NCBI GenBank assembly: GCA_021296435.1
Contig: JAGWAK010000028.1
Span: forward strand, 2,414-19,748
DNA length: 17,335 nucleotides
Source of the DNA: Acidimicrobiia bacterium
Lineage (GTDB): Bacteria > Actinomycetota > Acidimicrobiia > Acidimicrobiales > CATQHL01
Reading direction: 5' to 3'
A model generated the notes under the pieces. It was not told where the DNA came from and did no database searches. It saw nothing but the letters and a program-made list of their open reading frames with translations. Made by a program: the position numbers and the translations under genes. How positions within the stretch are numbered: the stretch's first letter is position 1; every line of letters starts with the position of its first letter. Below, piece after piece: positions 5,096 through 13,351 of the stretch.

Positions 5096-7966
5096 CTACG
5101 GCTGGCCCGCGAGCCGCCTCAACGTCGGCCATGCGGTGGCCAGGCCATTGCAGGCAGCCGCTTCGGCATTCCGGTTGCGGCGCGTGCAGATCCAGAACAG
5201 CTGGTAGGCGAGATCGCGGACCCCGGCAGCGGTGTCGGCGTCGAGGCGGCCCAGTCGCGCGGCTGCCGCTTGCTCATCTGCGGCGTCGAGGCACCGCAGG
5301 AGGTGTTGGGTGGCTTCCCAGACAGTGGGACTCGCGACCTGGTTCGGAATCCGGACGGGGTCCATTTCCCGGCGATGGCGCAGCCGGACCCGGTCGCCGG
5401 AAGTGGTGACGATGCCGGCGGCGAGCAGCGCGGCCACCGAGGTGTTGCGCGCCCGGGAGAGTTGCTCGGCCCGACTGATCGGGCCCTCGGCGAGGCCGTG
5501 CTCATCGAACCACGAGAGAGCCCAGCGGGTGGCTGCGTCGAGTTGATCCTCGGCCCCGCTGAGCGCCTCGTCCAGCACCTCGTTGATCATGGCAAGGACC
5601 TCCCGGACCCCGAGCGGCGAGCCATCCGCCCTCAGGACCCGCTCGTAGCGGGTGTAGGCGGCCATCCCCGGTCCGATGGCGGCCTGCACGAGGTCCACTG
5701 GGGCGATGTTGGCCTGCTGCATCATCCGTACGGAGCGGGCCAGCTCGGCGCGCAGTTCCAGGCGCAGGTCCGCCGTCGTGGCCGCCGGCCGAACGGGGCC
5801 CGATTCCGCCACGGGCCGGCACACCAGCAGAACCGAGGAGGCCAGCGACTTCGTGCCCTTCTTGACCCCCTCGGGTCGCTCGGTGCGCAGCGGCCAGGTG
5901 GCGGTGATGCGAAAGCCCGCCGCGATGAGGCCATCCAGCAGCGCCTCCCACGCCGTACCGGGAGATCCGCCGGGCCCCGGCTTCGATCTCGTCCCGGATT
6001 GCTGGTAGCCGAAGTAGACGGTGAGCGGGTAGCTGCTCTCGTGTACGGCGCGCATGCGCTCGAACGCCAAGCGCAGCAGCTTCACGAACCGCTCGTGCGC
6101 CGCCGCCCTGTCGCCGCCGCTGCGGGCCGGGTTCGCCACGATCTGCTCGGCCGTCGGCGCCGGCAGCGGACCGAGCGTCTCGGGCCACACGTCGCCGAGC
6201 ACGGCCCGCAGCCACGCCAGGAACAGATTCGAGAGAGCGGCGAAGTCGAACATGTCGTAGTACGGCGGGTCGGTGCAGACCACGCCCGCCGCGCCGTCGA
6301 GGCCACTGAGCATCGACCCGCAGCGCACTTCGGCTCGACCGACACGCGGCGTCTCTGACGGTGGAGTGCCGGTCTGGCTCGCGCCGTGGCGATCTGTCGG
6401 GCCTGCGGGGCCGGAACCGGGGGCGGGCAGCGCCATCAGCGCCCGCACCACGTAGCCCAAACCCCCGGACCAGGACCCGGTGGAACCCGAGAACGGGTTC
6501 GCCTCGGCGAACTCGCCGTAGAAGCCGTAGGCCGGGCGGATGAAGGACTGCTCGACTGACCCATTGGCCCGGTTGTGCGTCGTCATCGTCGTGGTGCGGT
6601 TCGCCATGCGCGACAACGCGAGGGCCAAGTAGGTGGTGACGGCCTCGGCGTAGGCGCGCGCGCCCCGGCCTCCCTGTTCCACCCCCGCTCCGTCGTCGAT
6701 CATTCCCGCTGCGAGGGCATCCCGGCGCACAACCGGGGTCATCTCCGAAATCACCTCGGCAAATGTCGCCATCGTGCGCCGCTGGCGGGGCGACAGCACA
6801 TCAGCGAGGGTGCGCAGCCCGAACGCCGTGACGTTGCCGCTCCCCGCCGGCAGTTCGCGTCGAAATGCCGCCTCGACCGCGTCCGGAAACCCGAGTTCGA
6901 CTTCGGCGAGGCCCGCGCTTTCGCCGGCTTCGTCGGGAGCCAGCCAGACCCGGCCGGATCGCGGGCGCCGCGGGTCGGCGAGTGCCTGCACAGCCACCAG
7001 ACGTAGCCCGAACCCCGACTCCCGCCCGCAGCGGCGAACCGCTTCGGCATCGTTGACGGTGGCGCAGAACAGGCACCTGAAGTTGGCCCCGCGCCCGACC
7101 TTCAGGTCCGCCAAGCCGGCGGGAGGCGGCCCGCGATCGGTGGCGAAACCGAAACCGTCCGTCTCGACGACAGGCCTTGCGTGCCAGCGATTTGCCGGCT
7201 TCTTCGACAGCCACCACGTGGACAGCAGCGGTGTGGTACGCAGACAGGCCGGATTGGCGCAGGTGATCGTGCGTGCCCACAGGTACGAGATCGCCATGCT
7301 GCGCCCCTCCGGGAACATCGGGCTCGCCGGCGCGGGGAACGCCCCGGCCAGGCGCCGCCGGCACTCGTCCTCCACCGCCGTGCCGTAGTGGGCGACGTCG
7401 CTGGCGATCCCCGCCGTGCCTTCGCCATCGCCGACGCCACCGGAACTGACGGCCGGACACGCGGCGAACCGCTGCGCAAGGGACATGCCGGCTGAACTCA
7501 CCAGCGCCGCCACCGGGTTCAAGTCGATGGCGAGTGCGTCCAGCCCCAACCGGATCGCCTCGATGCCGATGGCCCCGCCACCGCAGAACGGGTCGATGAT
7601 TTGCGGCGGCTTCTCGCCGGTCGACTCCGCGATGCAGCGCTGCGCTTCAACCAGCAGGGCCGCATCACCGCTCCGGTCCCAGCGACTGAGATCCTCGATC
7701 AAAGCCAGCAGCCGCCGGCGCTCCTCCTGCTGGGCCGCCTCTGTGGGATACAGGTCGGGCCGGGCCGACGGATCGTCCACCAGCGAGGCGAACAGAACCG
7801 CCCGCGCCACCCCCAGCGGCTTGCGCGACCACCAGAGGTGCATCGTGGCCGGATGCCCCTTCTTGGGCACCGCCTTCTCCGCTCGGCCGGCGGCGTTCAC
7901 CGCCTCCAAAGGCAGCGCCACCTCGATCAGCTTGCGCGGGGAGGGATCCGAACGCCCAGAGTCCAC
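5096..7966 (-). CDS. DUF1156 domain-containing DNA methyltransferase (phage-defence type)
   Basis: This 956-residue intact protein opens with the DUF1156 signature: KLIEVALPLEAVNA at 12-25, then HPATMHLWWSRKPLGVARA. An S-adenosylmethionine-binding motif I, DPFCGGG, is at 125-131, and the catalytic motif IV, DPPYYD, at 566-571, typical of N6-adenine or N4-cytosine DNA methyltransferases. Between them lies a probable zinc-binding insert with Cys236, Cys241, Cys298 and Cys301 near the WWLSKK segment. DUF1156 proteins are known to occur beside DUF499 ATPases, DUF3780 proteins and helicases in defence islands. Here the only trace of a partner is the DUF499 relic just downstream. The GTG start at 7966 has no clear ribosome site. 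It is divergent from mftB, 114 bp away. No frameshift is seen, so the protein may still methylate DNA. Confidence 0.9.
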   Translation of the reverse strand: MDSGRSDPSPRKLIEVALPLEAVNAAGRAEKAVPKKGHPATMHLWWSRKPLGVARAVLFASLVDDPSARPDLYPTEAAQQEERRRLLALIEDLSRWDRSGDAALLVEAQRCIAESTGEKPPQIIDPFCGGGAIGIEAIRLGLDALAIDLNPVAALVSSAGMSLAQRFAACPAVSSGGVGDGEGTAGIASDVAHYGTAVEDECRRRLAGAFPAPASPMFPEGRSMAISYLWARTITCANPACLRTTPLLSTWWLSKKPANRWHARPVVETDGFGFATDRGPPPAGLADLKVGRGANFRCLFCATVNDAEAVRRCGRESGFGLRLVAVQALADPRRPRSGRVWLAPDEAGESAGLAEVELGFPDAVEAAFRRELPAGSGNVTAFGLRTLADVLSPRQRRTMATFAEVISEMTPVVRRDALAAGMIDDGAGVEQGGRGARAYAEAVTTYLALALSRMANRTTTMTTHNRANGSVEQSFIRPAYGFYGEFAEANPFSGSTGSWSGGLGYVVRALMALPAPGSGPAGPTDRHGASQTGTPPSETPRVGRAEVRCGSMLSGLDGAAGVVCTDPPYYDMFDFAALSNLFLAWLRAVLGDVWPETLGPLPAPTAEQIVANPARSGGDRAAAHERFVKLLRLAFERMRAVHESSYPLTVYFGYQQSGTRSKPGPGGSPGTAWEALLDGLIAAGFRITATWPLRTERPEGVKKGTKSLASSVLLVCRPVAESGPVRPAATTADLRLELRAELARSVRMMQQANIAPVDLVQAAIGPGMAAYTRYERVLRADGSPLGVREVLAMINEVLDEALSGAEDQLDAATRWALSWFDEHGLAEGPISRAEQLSRARNTSVAALLAAGIVTTSGDRVRLRHRREMDPVRIPNQVASPTVWEATQHLLRCLDAADEQAAAARLGRLDADTAAGVRDLAYQLFWICTRRNRNAEAAACNGLATAWPTLRRLAGQP

Positions 7967-8080
7967 TGGTGCAGGTTTACACGCCAGGGAGCGCCTCCTG
8001 CTCGATCAGGTCACCGAGCCCTCCCGGCGGGGAGCGGTACCATCGGCGGACCGTTGGAAACCTGGACAGGAGTTGCCACC
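7967..8080. promoter_or_regulatory. Intergenic space between divergent DUF1156 gene and mftB
   Basis: These 114 bp must hold both outward promoters. I see AGGAG at 8068-8072, eight bases before the mftB GTG, and no convincing -35/-10 pair. All three plus-strand frames were read for a mycofactocin precursor (a roughly 30-residue peptide ending in IDGMCGVY) and none is there. Confidence 0.45.
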
Positions 8081-8353
8081 GTGACCTCGGTACTGGATCG
8101 TCGGCTCGGCGTCGCGCCACAGGTGTCGGTGCGGCCCGAGCGTTTCGGCGCGCTGCTGTATCACTTCGGCACGCGGCGCCTGTCGTTCCTCAAGGATCCG
8201 CGCCTCCTGGAGGTCCTCGAGCGGCTCGACGGTTCAGCCACGGCGCGGGCTGCCTGCGACGGGGCGGGCGTCGCCGAGGCGGCGCTCCCTGCCTTCGAGC
8301 GGGCGCTGGCGCGGCTGGTGGAGACGGACATGCTCCAGGAGCGCCGGCCGTGA
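8081..8353 (+). CDS. mftB: Mycofactocin biosynthesis chaperone MftB
   Basis: This 90-residue protein matches MftB, a PqqD-like recognition element that binds the MftA precursor peptide and presents it to the radical SAM enzyme MftC. The segment RPERFGALLYHFGTRRLSFLK at residues 18-38 is nearly the family signature. The C-terminal half is a helical region ending at LVETDML, as in the PqqD-like winged-helix fold. The GTG start is set by AGGAG eight bases upstream; a longer open frame upstream has no family similarity. The stop overlaps the start of mftC (GTGA), giving tight coupling. It is the first mft gene here, whereas mftA would usually precede it. Confidence 0.93.
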   Translation: MTSVLDRRLGVAPQVSVRPERFGALLYHFGTRRLSFLKDPRLLEVLERLDGSATARAACDGAGVAEAALPAFERALARLVETDMLQERRP

Positions 8354-9528
8354 GCGTGGCAACGCCGCTGGTCGAGCACTTCGCCGCCGGGCTGGAGGCG
8401 CCGATCTGCCTCACCTGGGAGTTGACCTACGCCTGCAACCTGGATTGCCGGCACTGCCTGTCGAGTTCGGGGCGGCGCGACCCCCGCGAACTCGACACCG
8501 ACGAGGCCAAGGAGCTCATCAACGAGTTCGAACGGATGCAGGTGTTCTACGTGAACATCGGCGGGGGCGAACCGACGATCCGCAGCGACTTCTGGGAGAT
8601 CGTCGACTACGCCGTCGCCCACCACGTCGGCGTGAAGTTCTCCACCAACGGTTCGCGCATCACCGCCGAGGCCGCCGAGCGCATCGCCGGCAGTGACTAC
8701 CTGGACGTGCAGATCTCCCTCGACGGCGCAACTCCCGAGGTCAACGACGCCGTGCGCGGCGAGGGAACGTTCGCCACCGCCATCGGCGCCATGGAACACA
8801 TGGCCGCCGCAGGTGTGCGGGGATTCAAGCTGTCGGTGGTGTGCACCCGCCACAACCTGCCGCAGATCGACGACCTCAAGGCGCTGGCCGACCGCTACGG
8901 GGCGCAACTGCGACTCACCCGGTTGCGACCGTCGGGCCGCGGCGCGGCAGTCTGGGGTGAGTTGCACCCCACCGCCGGCCAGCAGCAGATGCTCTACACG
9001 TGGCTGCTGGCGCACGGGGAGGAGGTTCTCACCGGTGACTCGTTCTTCCACCTGGCCGGCTACGGCGAACCGCTGCCCGGGCTGAACCTCTGCGGCGCCG
9101 GGCGCGTGGTTTGCCTCATCGACCCCGTCGGCGACGTCTACGCCTGCCCGTTTGCCATCCACGAGGAGTTCCTGGCCGGCAACGTGCGCGATCCGGGCGG
9201 ATTCGGGCGCCTGTGGCGCGAGGCGGACCTGTTCCGCTCGCTGCGCGAACCTACCGACGCCGGCGCCTGCGGTGCCTGCTCGGCCTACGACGGCTGCCGC
9301 GGCGGCTGCATGGCGGCGAAGTTCTTCACCGGCCTCCCGCTCGCCGGACCCGACCCCGAGTGTGTCAAGGGCCACGGCGCCACGGCCCTCGCAGCCGTCG
9401 AGGCGGGCTCGGTGCCGCGACCCACCGCCGATCATTCCCGGGTGAGACTCCTGCCGCGCCGTCCCGCGCGGGCCTGCGATGAGAGCCCGCTGGCGCCCTC
9501 CGACTTCGCCACGACCGTGAGCACCTGA
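8350..9528 (+). CDS. mftC: Mycofactocin radical SAM maturase MftC
   Basis: This 392-residue protein is of the expected length for MftC, which acts on the C-terminal Val-Tyr of MftA: oxidative decarboxylation, then crosslinking. The radical SAM cluster ligands CxxxCxxC are Cys29, Cys33 and Cys36 (CNLDCRHC), followed by GGGEP at 71-75, which binds SAM. The C-terminal SPASM region supplies Cys248, 255, 266, 307, 310, 316, 320 and 338 for auxiliary iron-sulfur clusters, including YDGCRGGCMAAKFF. The GTG start overlaps mftB by four bases, and I exclude the longer frame that begins near 7969. The TGA shares one base with the ATG of mftD. The last 30 residues are Arg/Pro-rich and look unstructured. 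Confidence 0.96.
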   Translation: MSVATPLVEHFAAGLEAPICLTWELTYACNLDCRHCLSSSGRRDPRELDTDEAKELINEFERMQVFYVNIGGGEPTIRSDFWEIVDYAVAHHVGVKFSTNGSRITAEAAERIAGSDYLDVQISLDGATPEVNDAVRGEGTFATAIGAMEHMAAAGVRGFKLSVVCTRHNLPQIDDLKALADRYGAQLRLTRLRPSGRGAAVWGELHPTAGQQQMLYTWLLAHGEEVLTGDSFFHLAGYGEPLPGLNLCGAGRVVCLIDPVGDVYACPFAIHEEFLAGNVRDPGGFGRLWREADLFRSLREPTDAGACGACSAYDGCRGGCMAAKFFTGLPLAGPDPECVKGHGATALAAVEAGSVPRPTADHSRVRLLPRRPARACDESPLAPSDFATTVST

Positions 9529-10724
9529 TGGCCGGCGGCTGGTTCGAGTCGGTGGCGTCCGCCAGGGGGCGTGCCGAGCGCACCCTGCCGCCCTCGGTCG
9601 CCGCGGCGCTGCACGCCGGCGCCGAGGCGGGCGTCACGCTCAGCGACAACGAGGCGGCGTTCGGCGAGCTGGGCTTCGCCCCGACGGTCGCCGGCAAGCC
9701 CGGCGGGCGCGACCTGTCCACCAGCGTCATGGGCCAGCCGGTCTCGATGCCGGTGCTGATCTCGCCCACGGGCGTGCAGGCCGTCCACCCCGACGCCGAG
9801 GTGGCCGTCGCCCGCGCCGCCGCCGCCCGGGGAACCGTCATGTGCCTCAGCGCCTTCGGCAGCAAGCCCATCGAGGAGGTCGTCGCCGCCAACCCCCAGA
9901 CGATGTTCCAGATGTACTGGTGCGGATCCCGCGACCGGATCCTGCAGCGCCTCGAGCGCGCCAGGACGGCGGGCGCCGTCGGCCTGATCGTCACGCTGGA
10001 CTGGTCCTTCGTGCACAGCCGCGACTGGGGCAGCCCGTTCATCCCCCAGCGGATCAACCTGGAGGCGCTGCGGCGCCTGGCGCCCGAGGTGCTGCGCCGA
10101 CCCCGCTGGCTGGGTCGCTGGCTGCGCGCCGGCCGGCTACCGGACCTGGCGGTGCCGAACATGACGATCCCCGGGGAAAACCCACCGGGATTCTTCGATG
10201 CCTACGGGGAGTGGATGCAGACCCCGCCACCCTCCTGGGACGACCTGGCGTGGCTTGTGCAGCAGTGGGACGGGCCCTGCATGATCAAGGGCATCGTGCG
10301 CGTCGACGACGCCCGGCGGGCCACCGACAGCGGAGCCACGGCCATCTCGGTGTCGAACCACGGCGGGAACAACCTCGACACCACACCGGCGCCGATCCGG
10401 GTGCTCCAGCCGATCGCCGCCGCCGTGGGAGGTGACATCGAGGTCCTGCTCGACGGGGGAGTCCGCCGAGGCGGAGACGTGGTCAAGGCCGTGGCCCTGG
10501 GCGCCCGGGCCGTGCTCATCGGCCGGGCCTCCCTGTGGGGCCTGGCCGCCAATGGGCAGGCCGGCGTGGAGAACGTGCTCGACGTGCTTCGCGCCGGCAT
10601 CGACTCGGCACTGCTGGGACTCGGCCGCGGGTCGATCGCCGAGCTCACCCCTGACGATGTCCTGGTACCGCCCGGTTTCAGCGTCACCGCCGGCGCCCCG
10701 GAGGAAGCCGCTCCAGACGCGTGA
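9528..10724 (+). CDS. mftD: Pre-mycofactocin synthase MftD (FMN-dependent alpha-hydroxy-acid dehydrogenase family)
   Basis: This 398-residue TIM-barrel flavoprotein belongs to the glycolate oxidase/lactate dehydrogenase family. In mycofactocin assembly MftD oxidatively deaminates the cyclised dipeptide (AHDP) released from MftA to give redox-active pre-mycofactocin. Visible features are PVLISPTGVQ near 75, GIVRVDDA with Lys254 near the flavin, and SNHGGNNLD at 276-284 with the catalytic His278. Classical members have SNHGGRQLD; Asn at 281 replaces the Arg, a change I recall as typical of MftD. FMN phosphate-binding segments are DGGVRRG (309-315) and IGRASLWG (331-338). The ATG shares a base with the mftC stop. 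Confidence 0.95.
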   Translation: MAGGWFESVASARGRAERTLPPSVAAALHAGAEAGVTLSDNEAAFGELGFAPTVAGKPGGRDLSTSVMGQPVSMPVLISPTGVQAVHPDAEVAVARAAAARGTVMCLSAFGSKPIEEVVAANPQTMFQMYWCGSRDRILQRLERARTAGAVGLIVTLDWSFVHSRDWGSPFIPQRINLEALRRLAPEVLRRPRWLGRWLRAGRLPDLAVPNMTIPGENPPGFFDAYGEWMQTPPPSWDDLAWLVQQWDGPCMIKGIVRVDDARRATDSGATAISVSNHGGNNLDTTPAPIRVLQPIAAAVGGDIEVLLDGGVRRGGDVVKAVALGARAVLIGRASLWGLAANGQAGVENVLDVLRAGIDSALLGLGRGSIAELTPDDVLVPPGFSVTAGAPEEAAPDA

Positions 10725-10755
10725 CCGCCCGTCGCCCGAGCCGCCGTCGCCGCTC

Positions 10756-12219
10756 ATGAACCGCGTCGCCGTTCTGGGCGCCACGGGGTACGTCGGCGGA
10801 CGGCTGGTGCCGCAGCTGCTGGACGCCGGCGGTGACGTGCGCTGCATCGTGCGACGCCCCGAGCGCGCCGGCGGTTTCGGCTGGGGCGAGCAGGTGGAGG
10901 TGGTGCGGGGCGACGTCGGGGACCGGGACTCCCTCGAGCAGGGCTTCGCCGGCATCGACGCGGTCTATTACCTGGTGCACGCCATGGGTCACAGCGACCG
11001 CTTCGCCGAGACCGACCGGCGGGGCGCGGCCAACACGGCCGCCGCCGCCCAGGCCGCCGGTGTGAGACGGATCGTGTACCTCGGCGGGCTGGGCGCCGAT
11101 GATCCCGCCGCCCTCTCCCCCCACCTGGCGAGCCGGCACGAGGTGGGGCGCGTGCTGGCCGGCGGCGCAGTGCCGGTCACCGAACTGAGGGCCGCGGTCA
11201 TCATCGGCTCGGGCAGCGCCTCCTTCGAGATGCTGCGCCACCTCGTGGACCGGCTACCGGCCATGACCTGTCCCCGCTGGGTGACCCTGACCCGCTGCCA
11301 GCCGATCGCCATCGGTGACGTGCTGCACTACCTGGTCGCCGCCCCGCAGATCGAAACGCTGGCGGGACGCATCACCGAGGTGGGCGGAGCGGACGTTGTC
11401 ACCTACCGGGACATGATGGATTGCTACGCCCGGGCAGCGGGGCTGCGGCCCCGGGTCATCCTTCCGGTCCCGGTGCTGACGCCGCGGCTGTCCTCGCACT
11501 GGGTGCGGCTGGTCACGCCCCTGCCTTACGGTCTGGCCCGACCACTGGTGGAAAGCCTCATCAACGACGTGGTCGTGAGCCCCAAGCGAGACATCCGGCG
11601 ATTCGTCGACCACGAGCCGCTGGGCCTCGACGAGGCACTGACCCGGGCGCTGCAGCGGGTGCAGGACCTCGACGTGCAGACCGCTTGGACGGGCAGCTCA
11701 CCGGAGCAGAGCGTCGCCGAGCCCATGCCCCAGGACCCCTCCTGGGCCGGCGGGACCGTGCTGAGCGACGAGCGAGCGGTCCCCACCGGAGCGTCCCCCG
11801 AGGCGCTGTTCGCCACCGTCTCGGGCGTGGGAGGCGACCGCGGCTGGTACGTCGCCCAACCCCTGTGGGCCTTGCGCGGCGCGCTCGACTCGCTCGCCGG
11901 CGGGGTCGGGATGCGACGGGGCCGCCGCCATCCGGACGACCTGCGTGTGGGCGACGCTCTGGACTACTTCCGCGTCGAGGCCGTCGATCCCCCGCGGCTG
12001 CTGCGGCTGCGCGCCGAGATGCGTCTGCCGGGGGTGGCCTTCCTGGAGTGGCACATCGCCACCGAGAACGGCCGGCGGACCTTGCACCAGCTGGCGCGTA
12101 TGTATCCCCGCGGGGTGCTAGGACGCCTGTACTGGTGGGCGCTGTACCCGATCCACTCCGCGATCTTCCGGCTGCTGGCCAAGAGGTTGGTGCGCGCCGC
12201 CGAGGCTCGTCCGGGGTAG
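10756..12219 (+). CDS. Extended/atypical SDR (NmrA-like) oxidoreductase with C-terminal DUF2867 domain
   Basis: This 487-residue two-part protein starts with an NAD(P)-binding Rossmann domain (GATGYVGG at residues 8-15; YYLVHAMGH around 76; GVRRIVYLGGLG). After about residue 340 it continues into a DUF2867-like region (PLWALRGALDSLAGGVGMRRGRR, then DYFRVEAVD and ending in YWWALYPIHSAIFRLLAKR). This architecture is common in actinobacteria. The Rossmann half probably binds a dinucleotide, but substrate and catalysis are unknown. I chose the ATG at 10756 because the nucleotide motif begins eight residues later; no strong ribosome site is visible and the frame is open further upstream inside mftD. 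It follows mftD by 31 bp on the same strand and is likely co-transcribed with mftBCD. Confidence 0.85.
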   Translation: MNRVAVLGATGYVGGRLVPQLLDAGGDVRCIVRRPERAGGFGWGEQVEVVRGDVGDRDSLEQGFAGIDAVYYLVHAMGHSDRFAETDRRGAANTAAAAQAAGVRRIVYLGGLGADDPAALSPHLASRHEVGRVLAGGAVPVTELRAAVIIGSGSASFEMLRHLVDRLPAMTCPRWVTLTRCQPIAIGDVLHYLVAAPQIETLAGRITEVGGADVVTYRDMMDCYARAAGLRPRVILPVPVLTPRLSSHWVRLVTPLPYGLARPLVESLINDVVVSPKRDIRRFVDHEPLGLDEALTRALQRVQDLDVQTAWTGSSPEQSVAEPMPQDPSWAGGTVLSDERAVPTGASPEALFATVSGVGGDRGWYVAQPLWALRGALDSLAGGVGMRRGRRHPDDLRVGDALDYFRVEAVDPPRLLRLRAEMRLPGVAFLEWHIATENGRRTLHQLARMYPRGVLGRLYWWALYPIHSAIFRLLAKRLVRAAEARPG

Positions 12220-12255
12220 ACGGCGACCTCCTCGAGGGGAGCGCCGGCGTTTCAC

Positions 12256-13230
12256 TCAGCGCCGGGCGGCGAGGCGGGCCCGCATCCGCTCGTGCGCCTC
12301 GGGTGAGCCGTCGTGCCAGGTGCCCATCCAGGCGTCGATCGGAATCACCTGCAGGCCGTAGTTGCACTCGAAGTACTTGTGGTGCAGGTCGTGGTAGTAG
12401 GTGCCCGCCGGCATGGTCCGGCCGTACCCGATCTCGAAACGATCGAAGCCGCAATGGCCTCGAGCCGGATCCATGGCGGTGAACAGGTTGGTGAGGATGA
12501 CGACGAAGGGGCTAACCGGGATGACCATGAAGAACAGCACCGTGGAGAAATAGAGCAGATGCTCGATGGGGTGCATCGAGAGTCCCGACCACGGCCCCGT
12601 GTTCACGTTCTTGTGATGCAGGTAGTGCGCCCAGCGATAGAGGAAGCGAGTGTGCAGGAGCCGGTGGGTCACGTAGAACCAGGCCGTGACCAGGAAGAAC
12701 GGCACAACCGTCATCACCAGCAGGTAGACGACCGACGCCGGCCCACCGCTCCAGTCGACGCTCGGGATGTGGTCGTTGGCGTAGGCCCACAGCAGAACCG
12801 ACTCGTAGCCCGTCCAGAAGAAGGCGCCGCTGGTGAGCGCCCAGAACATGTTGTCCCGCGTCTGGCTACGAAAGTGGAAGCGGCGGCTCCTGTTGCTCAG
12901 CCACCGGTGGTCGTACTTGTAGCGCTTCCCCTGCGCCCGACGCACATAGAGCCAGAGGTGCAGACCGCCCGCAGAAAACAGCAACAGCACCACGTTGCGC
13001 AGGTAGATCTCGGCAATCCACCCGACCGCGAACCGCTCCATGCGCGCCATGGCGGGGGTGAAGACGTTCCACACCAGGGCCGCCAGGCCCGCGTAGATGA
13101 AGCCGTAAGGCCACATCGTCATCCAGACGAGGTTCCAGATGGTTCCCAGCACCTTCGTGGGACCGCCCCGCAGCGTGGGTGCTTGCATCGGGATGGCGTC
13201 CGCCGGTTCGTAGCCCGCGATCCGGTCCAT
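12256..13230 (-). CDS. Fatty acid hydroxylase/sterol desaturase family membrane protein
   Basis: This 324-residue protein carries the di-iron histidine clusters of the family: HRLLH at 189-193, HYLHH at 202-206, HPIEH at 220-224 and HDLHH at 280-284. Hydrophobic segments lie at about 30-60, 72-96, 128-150, 164-188 and 226-252, consistent with an integral membrane oxygenase. Members hydroxylate or desaturate lipids such as sterols, fatty acids or carotenoids using O2; the substrate here is unknown. ATG 13230 is chosen because GAGGGGG lies nine bases before it; the longer open frame to 13446 would run into the divergent antitoxin gene. A close paralogue sits at the window's end on the same strand. 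Confidence 0.9.
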   Translation of the reverse strand: MDRIAGYEPADAIPMQAPTLRGGPTKVLGTIWNLVWMTMWPYGFIYAGLAALVWNVFTPAMARMERFAVGWIAEIYLRNVVLLLFSAGGLHLWLYVRRAQGKRYKYDHRWLSNRSRRFHFRSQTRDNMFWALTSGAFFWTGYESVLLWAYANDHIPSVDWSGGPASVVYLLVMTVVPFFLVTAWFYVTHRLLHTRFLYRWAHYLHHKNVNTGPWSGLSMHPIEHLLYFSTVLFFMVIPVSPFVVILTNLFTAMDPARGHCGFDRFEIGYGRTMPAGTYYHDLHHKYFECNYGLQVIPIDAWMGTWHDGSPEAHERMRARLAARR

Positions 13231-13239
13231 GGCGATCGT

Positions 13240-13246
13240 CCCCCTC
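13240..13246 (-). promoter_or_regulatory. Ribosome binding site that sets the sterol desaturase start
   Basis: GAGGGGG on the minus strand is nine bases before ATG 13230 and supports the shorter protein over the 72-residue longer frame. Confidence 0.65.
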
Positions 13247-13351
13247 AGCCCATCCGCGGCGCGCGGGATCGTACCAGCCGCGCCTCGCCGGGCCGATTTG
13301 TGCCAACGTATGTCGTAGGGACTTGCCGATGCGCAGAGGAGGACCGCAACG

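Noticed and set aside
4479..5132. 217-codon minus-strand open frame as an intact gene
   Set aside because: Only internal parts (PWREVVEP and AEYGDPIELSRR) match DUF499; its start lies inside the methyltransferase gene and flanking family segments lie in other frames, so it is part of a pseudogene.
4468..6358. Long plus-strand open frames (up to 587 codons) across the DUF1156 region
   Set aside because: They are antisense to a clearly recognisable methyltransferase and to the DUF499 relic, are rich in Arg/Gly/Pro, and show no domain motif; they are a by-product of high GC.
7967..8080. Possible mftA precursor peptide upstream of mftB
   Set aside because: All three plus-strand frames lack the conserved C-terminal IDGMCGVY-type ending, and no suitable 25-40 codon ORF fits.
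8161..9435. 424-codon minus-strand open frame
   Set aside because: It lies entirely opposite mftB/mftC, whose catalytic motifs are complete; the translation is low-complexity Ala/Gly/Val without domain features.
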